Shown one piece after another: positions 61,898 through 64,000 of a stretch of 64,000 bases of DNA. Position numbers and translations under genes: made by a program. The notes below the pieces were generated by a model that was given only the letters and a program-made list of their open reading frames with translations, was not told the origin of the DNA and did no database searches. The number at the start of each line of letters is the position of its first letter. The first letter of the stretch is position 1. Location: contig NZ_AP017655.1 of the NCBI RefSeq assembly GCF_002355855.1, positions 310,001 through 374,000 of the forward strand. Direction: 5' to 3'. Origin of the DNA: Sphingobium cloacae. Lineage in GTDB: Bacteria; Pseudomonadota; Alphaproteobacteria; Sphingomonadales; Sphingomonadaceae.

Positions 61898-62249
61898 ATG
61901 GCACGAACAATCTCCGAAGTGCGATTGCAAGAGCGTAGCGCTCGTGCGGGCCTGAAACCCAGGAAGAGCCCATACTGGCGCATGATTTCAGAAGGTCTTC
62001 ACCTTGGATATTATCGTGGCGCGCGCGGCGGCATCTGGGTCGCCCGATATCGTCCGGTTGGCGGTGCCAGCAATGGTTTGAAAAGAAGCTCTCGGCATCG
62101 CGGATGATCTGTCGGGCGCAAACGGCGATACGATCCTCAGCTGGAAGCAGGTGCTCGACAAAGCGAACGAGTGGTTCGAGCGGCAGGAGTCCGGCGGCGC
62201 TGGGATCGAAACCCGAGCATTTGCGAAACGCGGATTCGAAAGCCAATAA
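61898..62249 (+). pseudogene. Tyrosine integrase N-terminal part, frameshifted and truncated
   Basis: From ATG 61898 (with GGAG at 61886-61889) the frame reads MARTISEVRLQERSARAGLK, then SPYWRMISEGLHLGYYRGARGGIWVARYRPVGG, the arm-binding start of phage-type integrases. Near 62080-62095 the frame shifts; the next frame continues LGIADDLSGANGDTILSWKQ, then VLDKANEWFERQE to a stop at 62247. The catalytic domain with the R-H-R-Y residues is absent. It marks the left part of a former mobile island. Confidence 0.75.
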
Positions 62250-62320
62250 TAATCAGGTTGGATTAAGTTACGCTTGCGTCAGGGAAAGTCCGATTTAAGG
62301 TGGGTGTCGGAGGGGGAGTG

Positions 62321-62761
62321 ATGAAAGTGGTGGGGCGCTTCAAGGCATCCCTGTTGTGGGGCAGCCGTTGGCGGTACTTTGCCACCTGTTTGTGCGCCTT
62401 TGCGCTCGCTTCCTGCGTCGCTCCAAACCGATATATGGGCATCGCTTTGCTGCCAGGCGCGGCCGAGCCGACGCTGCAGAATCTTGCGGCGCGCGCCCGC
62501 GCAGGCGAAAAGGAAGCGCAGCTCGATCTCGGCATGAGGTTCGAGGAAGGCAACGGTGTCCCGCAAGATAAGGCGCGGGCGATGAAGCTCTACAGGCAAG
62601 CGGCGAGCGATAGCGGCGGGACGGTGTGGGTCTATATGCCCTCGCCCGGAAATGGCGTTAAGGGCCGAGTGGTCCCGGTCTATCGTGGACCCAGGCAGGT
62701 GGGGTTGGAAGACGCGAGGGTAATATCGAAAGCGCGGGACAGGATTCAGCATGGCAATTAA
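62321..62761 (+). CDS. Lipoprotein with one Sel1-type repeat
   Basis: 146 residues. Lipoprotein signal with Cys in FALASCVAPN; then ARARAGEKEAQLDLGMRFEEGNGVPQDKARAMKLYRQAA, a single Sel1/TPR-like repeat; then a Gly/Val-rich tail (GTVWVYMPSPGNGVKGRVVPVY). ATG 62321 follows GGAGGGGGAG. It overlaps the next gene by 11 bases, so the two are coupled. GC falls towards its end. Envelope role likely, exact function unknown. Confidence 0.65.
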   Translation: MKVVGRFKASLLWGSRWRYFATCLCAFALASCVAPNRYMGIALLPGAAEPTLQNLAARARAGEKEAQLDLGMRFEEGNGVPQDKARAMKLYRQAASDSGGTVWVYMPSPGNGVKGRVVPVYRGPRQVGLEDARVISKARDRIQHGN

Positions 62762-63341
62762 TCCGCGTGTATTAAACGATATTTGGGGAAAATATCTATT
62801 CTGGTATCAGCATAGTTTATGGTTCAATTGGGTTTGGCTGCCAATATTTGGCGGCATGGCGATAGCGCCATTTTTCGTCCAAAATCAATATTCCGACATG
62901 TATGAAGTTATCGGAAAGTCTGAAATATTTAAAGTTACTGGAAAATTGAAAAAAATATATTACAGATCTAATCCATATATAAAGATAAAAACGAAATATT
63001 CAAACTATAATGCATACTGCACCATATCATTTAATTCAGTATCAAATTGTATAAATCATATCAATATTTCTGATAAATCAGATTATAATATCGATATGGC
63101 TAACTATAAGGGTTATAATATAATAATATCCATACGTGATAGATATGGAAAAGATATTTTATCTAGTGAAAGTCAACTTAGTAATATAAAATCTTCTTCT
63201 ATTCAAATGTCTAAGAGGGGGTATTTAAGGCAGTCTATATTTGGCTTGGTTGCAGTTTTAATTAGCGCGTCGCCAATGAGGTATTTATTTACCATCAGAT
63301 CCAGAAGAAGGAGAATGAAAGCAAAATCGGATACTAAATAA
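62751..63341 (+). CDS. AT-rich membrane protein of unknown function
   Basis: 196 residues; the DNA is clearly AT-rich, unlike the rest of the window. A hydrophobic N-terminus (SLWFNWVWLPIFGGMAIAPFFV) forms one helix, the middle part is Lys/Asn/Ile/Ser-rich and probably outside the membrane, and a second helix lies at about 163-182 (FGLVAVLISASPMRYLF) before a basic tail. Codon use marks recent transfer. Coupled to the Sel1 lipoprotein by overlap. I do not recognise it; an immunity or envelope role is a guess. Confidence 0.6.
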   Translation: MAINPRVLNDIWGKYLFWYQHSLWFNWVWLPIFGGMAIAPFFVQNQYSDMYEVIGKSEIFKVTGKLKKIYYRSNPYIKIKTKYSNYNAYCTISFNSVSNCINHINISDKSDYNIDMANYKGYNIIISIRDRYGKDILSSESQLSNIKSSSIQMSKRGYLRQSIFGLVAVLISASPMRYLFTIRSRRRRMKAKSDTK

Positions 63342-63543
63342 ATCCTATGTAGGCGTTACCGAGGCTACGATTGAATATTTTTCATTCGCTGCCTCGGGCC
63401 CATCCACCGCTAATTCTGTAGCTGAACTTGCTGGAGCAATATCCGCCGATCCGACGTACCAGACTCTAGTGGGGCAGGCAGGTCAAGTTATCTTGAACAG
63501 CACTAAGCTAATGACCGATTTCGTTATTAGGTTGGTTTATTGA
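63319..63543 (+). pseudogene. Unassigned open-frame remnant
   Basis: Downstream of the AT-rich gene a frame without a start runs to TGA at 63541. It encodes SYVGVTEATIEYFSFAASGP and then NSVAELAGAISADPTYQTLV, ending FVIRLVY. Composition is protein-like but no family is recognised. It may be the tail of a gene cut by the rearrangement or by the IS5-type insertion. Confidence 0.3.
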
Positions 63544-63579
63544 TCCACCCTCTCGCTGAGAGCCGGATTCGGAAGTTTC

Positions 63580-64000
63580 TCAATTCAGGCAAAGCCTTGC
63601 GGTTCTGCGCGTGAGCATGCGTATTGAGGCGATGAGGGCCCAAGCGGTGGACGAGGCGATGGATCGCTCCCAGTCTTTTGCGAGCCGACGACAGCGCCCG
63701 AGCCAGGCGAAAGTCCGTTCGACCACCCATCTGCGGGGCAGCACCTGAAAGCCTTTCGCCTTGTCCGATCGCTTGATGATTTCGATCGTCCATTTGCCCA
63801 TGCCAGCCAAGGCGGATCGCAGCTTATCGCCTGCGTAACCGCCATCGGCAAAGATGTGTCGCAGCCAGGGAAACCGTTTGCGAATGGCTGCCAGCACATC
63901 GACGGCCCCATCTCGGTCCTGAATATCGGCGGCATGTACGAGGATGAAGATGAGGAAGCCGCAGGTGTCCGTCAGGATATGTCGCTTCCGGCCTTTCACC
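63580..64000 (-). CDS. IS5-family transposase, C-terminal part (cut by window end)
   Basis: The last 140 residues of a DDE transposase: KGRKRHILTDTCGFLI, DIQDRDGAVDVLAAI, FADGGYAGDKLRSAL and the C-terminal signature PRRWVVERTFAWLGRCRRLAKDWER with the third acidic residue (Glu of VERTF). This is the IS5/IS427-type. The upstream half lies beyond the window. The element end should be near 63545-63579, but I could not define its terminal repeat. Confidence 0.88.
   Translation of the reverse strand, partial: VKGRKRHILTDTCGFLIFILVHAADIQDRDGAVDVLAAIRKRFPWLRHIFADGGYAGDKLRSALAGMGKWTIEIIKRSDKAKGFQVLPRRWVVERTFAWLGRCRRLAKDWERSIASSTAWALIASIRMLTRRTARLCLN

Noticed and set aside
1..64000. CRISPR array, tRNA or rRNA genes
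   Set aside because: No regularly spaced repeats and no recognisable tRNA or rRNA sequence were seen on reading; a covariance-model scan was not possible here.

Overview
The window reads as a chromosomal segment of a high-GC alphaproteobacterium, most likely a sphingomonad (Sphingobium/Novosphingobium type). I infer this from protein style only: sphingomonad-type TonB receptor, DUF6644/DUF6152 proteins, HWE histidine kinase, PQQ-type sugar dehydrogenase, many MarR regulators and strong GC3 bias. No rRNA, tRNA or CRISPR array was found. Both ends are insertion-sequence fragments: an IS481 transposase tail at 1-321 and an IS5-family transposase running off the right edge (63580-64000).

Layout. 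(1) 322-5774: a Crp/Fnr regulator, then a minus-strand trio of a TIR-TM-TPR protein, a 200-aa unknown, and a TPR protein with a SLOG-like nucleotide-binding core; then a small acidic protein. (2) 5928-14328: hybrid kinase (CHASE3-GAF-HK-3xREC), orphan CheR, REC-PAS-HWE kinase-REC, and a large-subunit catalase; this looks like a stress-signalling block. (3) 14676-20410: SnoaL-like protein, PQQ-type sugar dehydrogenase, cytochrome b561, small membrane protein, TonB receptor. (4) 20471-24732: two divergent cassettes of small membrane proteins, each with a related c-type heme lipoprotein. (5) 24759-42030: a catabolic block. The plus strand carries ornithine-cyclodeaminase-like, RidA and FAD amine/amino-acid oxidoreductase genes. 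The minus strand carries iorA-iorB, two MarR genes, acyl-CoA ligase, a Cys-less thiolase-fold (Ltp2-like) protein, a Zn-ribbon/OB fused to a degenerate SDR, a cyclase-family hydrolase, APC permease and aldehyde dehydrogenase. (6) 42120-46543: Tat-exported DUF4185 protein, two small periplasmic proteins, and a membrane-anchored winged-helix regulator. (7) 46644-52761: a serine-hydrolase pseudoenzyme, flavin reductase, nitrilase, gentisate-dioxygenase-like cupin, FAH hydrolase, thioesterase and MarR, i.e. an aromatic ring-cleavage cluster. (8) 53090-60896: a second winged-helix regulator, Na+/H+ antiporter, OmpA lipoprotein, phosphate permease PiT, CorA-type transporter with an apparent ACG start, and PPK2. 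(9) 61097-64000: a rearranged, partly AT-rich island with truncated and fused genes, an integrase pseudogene, a lipoprotein/membrane-protein pair and an IS5-type element.

How it works together (inference). The APC permease, FAD oxidoreductase, RidA and aldehyde dehydrogenase could import and deaminate an amine or amino acid. IorAB would turn an arylpyruvate into an aryl-acyl-CoA. The ligase, Ltp2-like protein and OB/SDR protein could activate and cleave a side chain. The nitrilase-cupin-FAH-thioesterase cluster would finish ring cleavage through a gentisate-type route. Repeated non-coding motifs link regulators to these blocks: a GTGA-N6-TCAC palindrome near the Crp gene, a shared 20-bp box before the ligase and iorA, a shared 13-mer before the cupin and its MarR gene, and TGTAACGG boxes before both winged-helix genes and a heme-lipoprotein operon.
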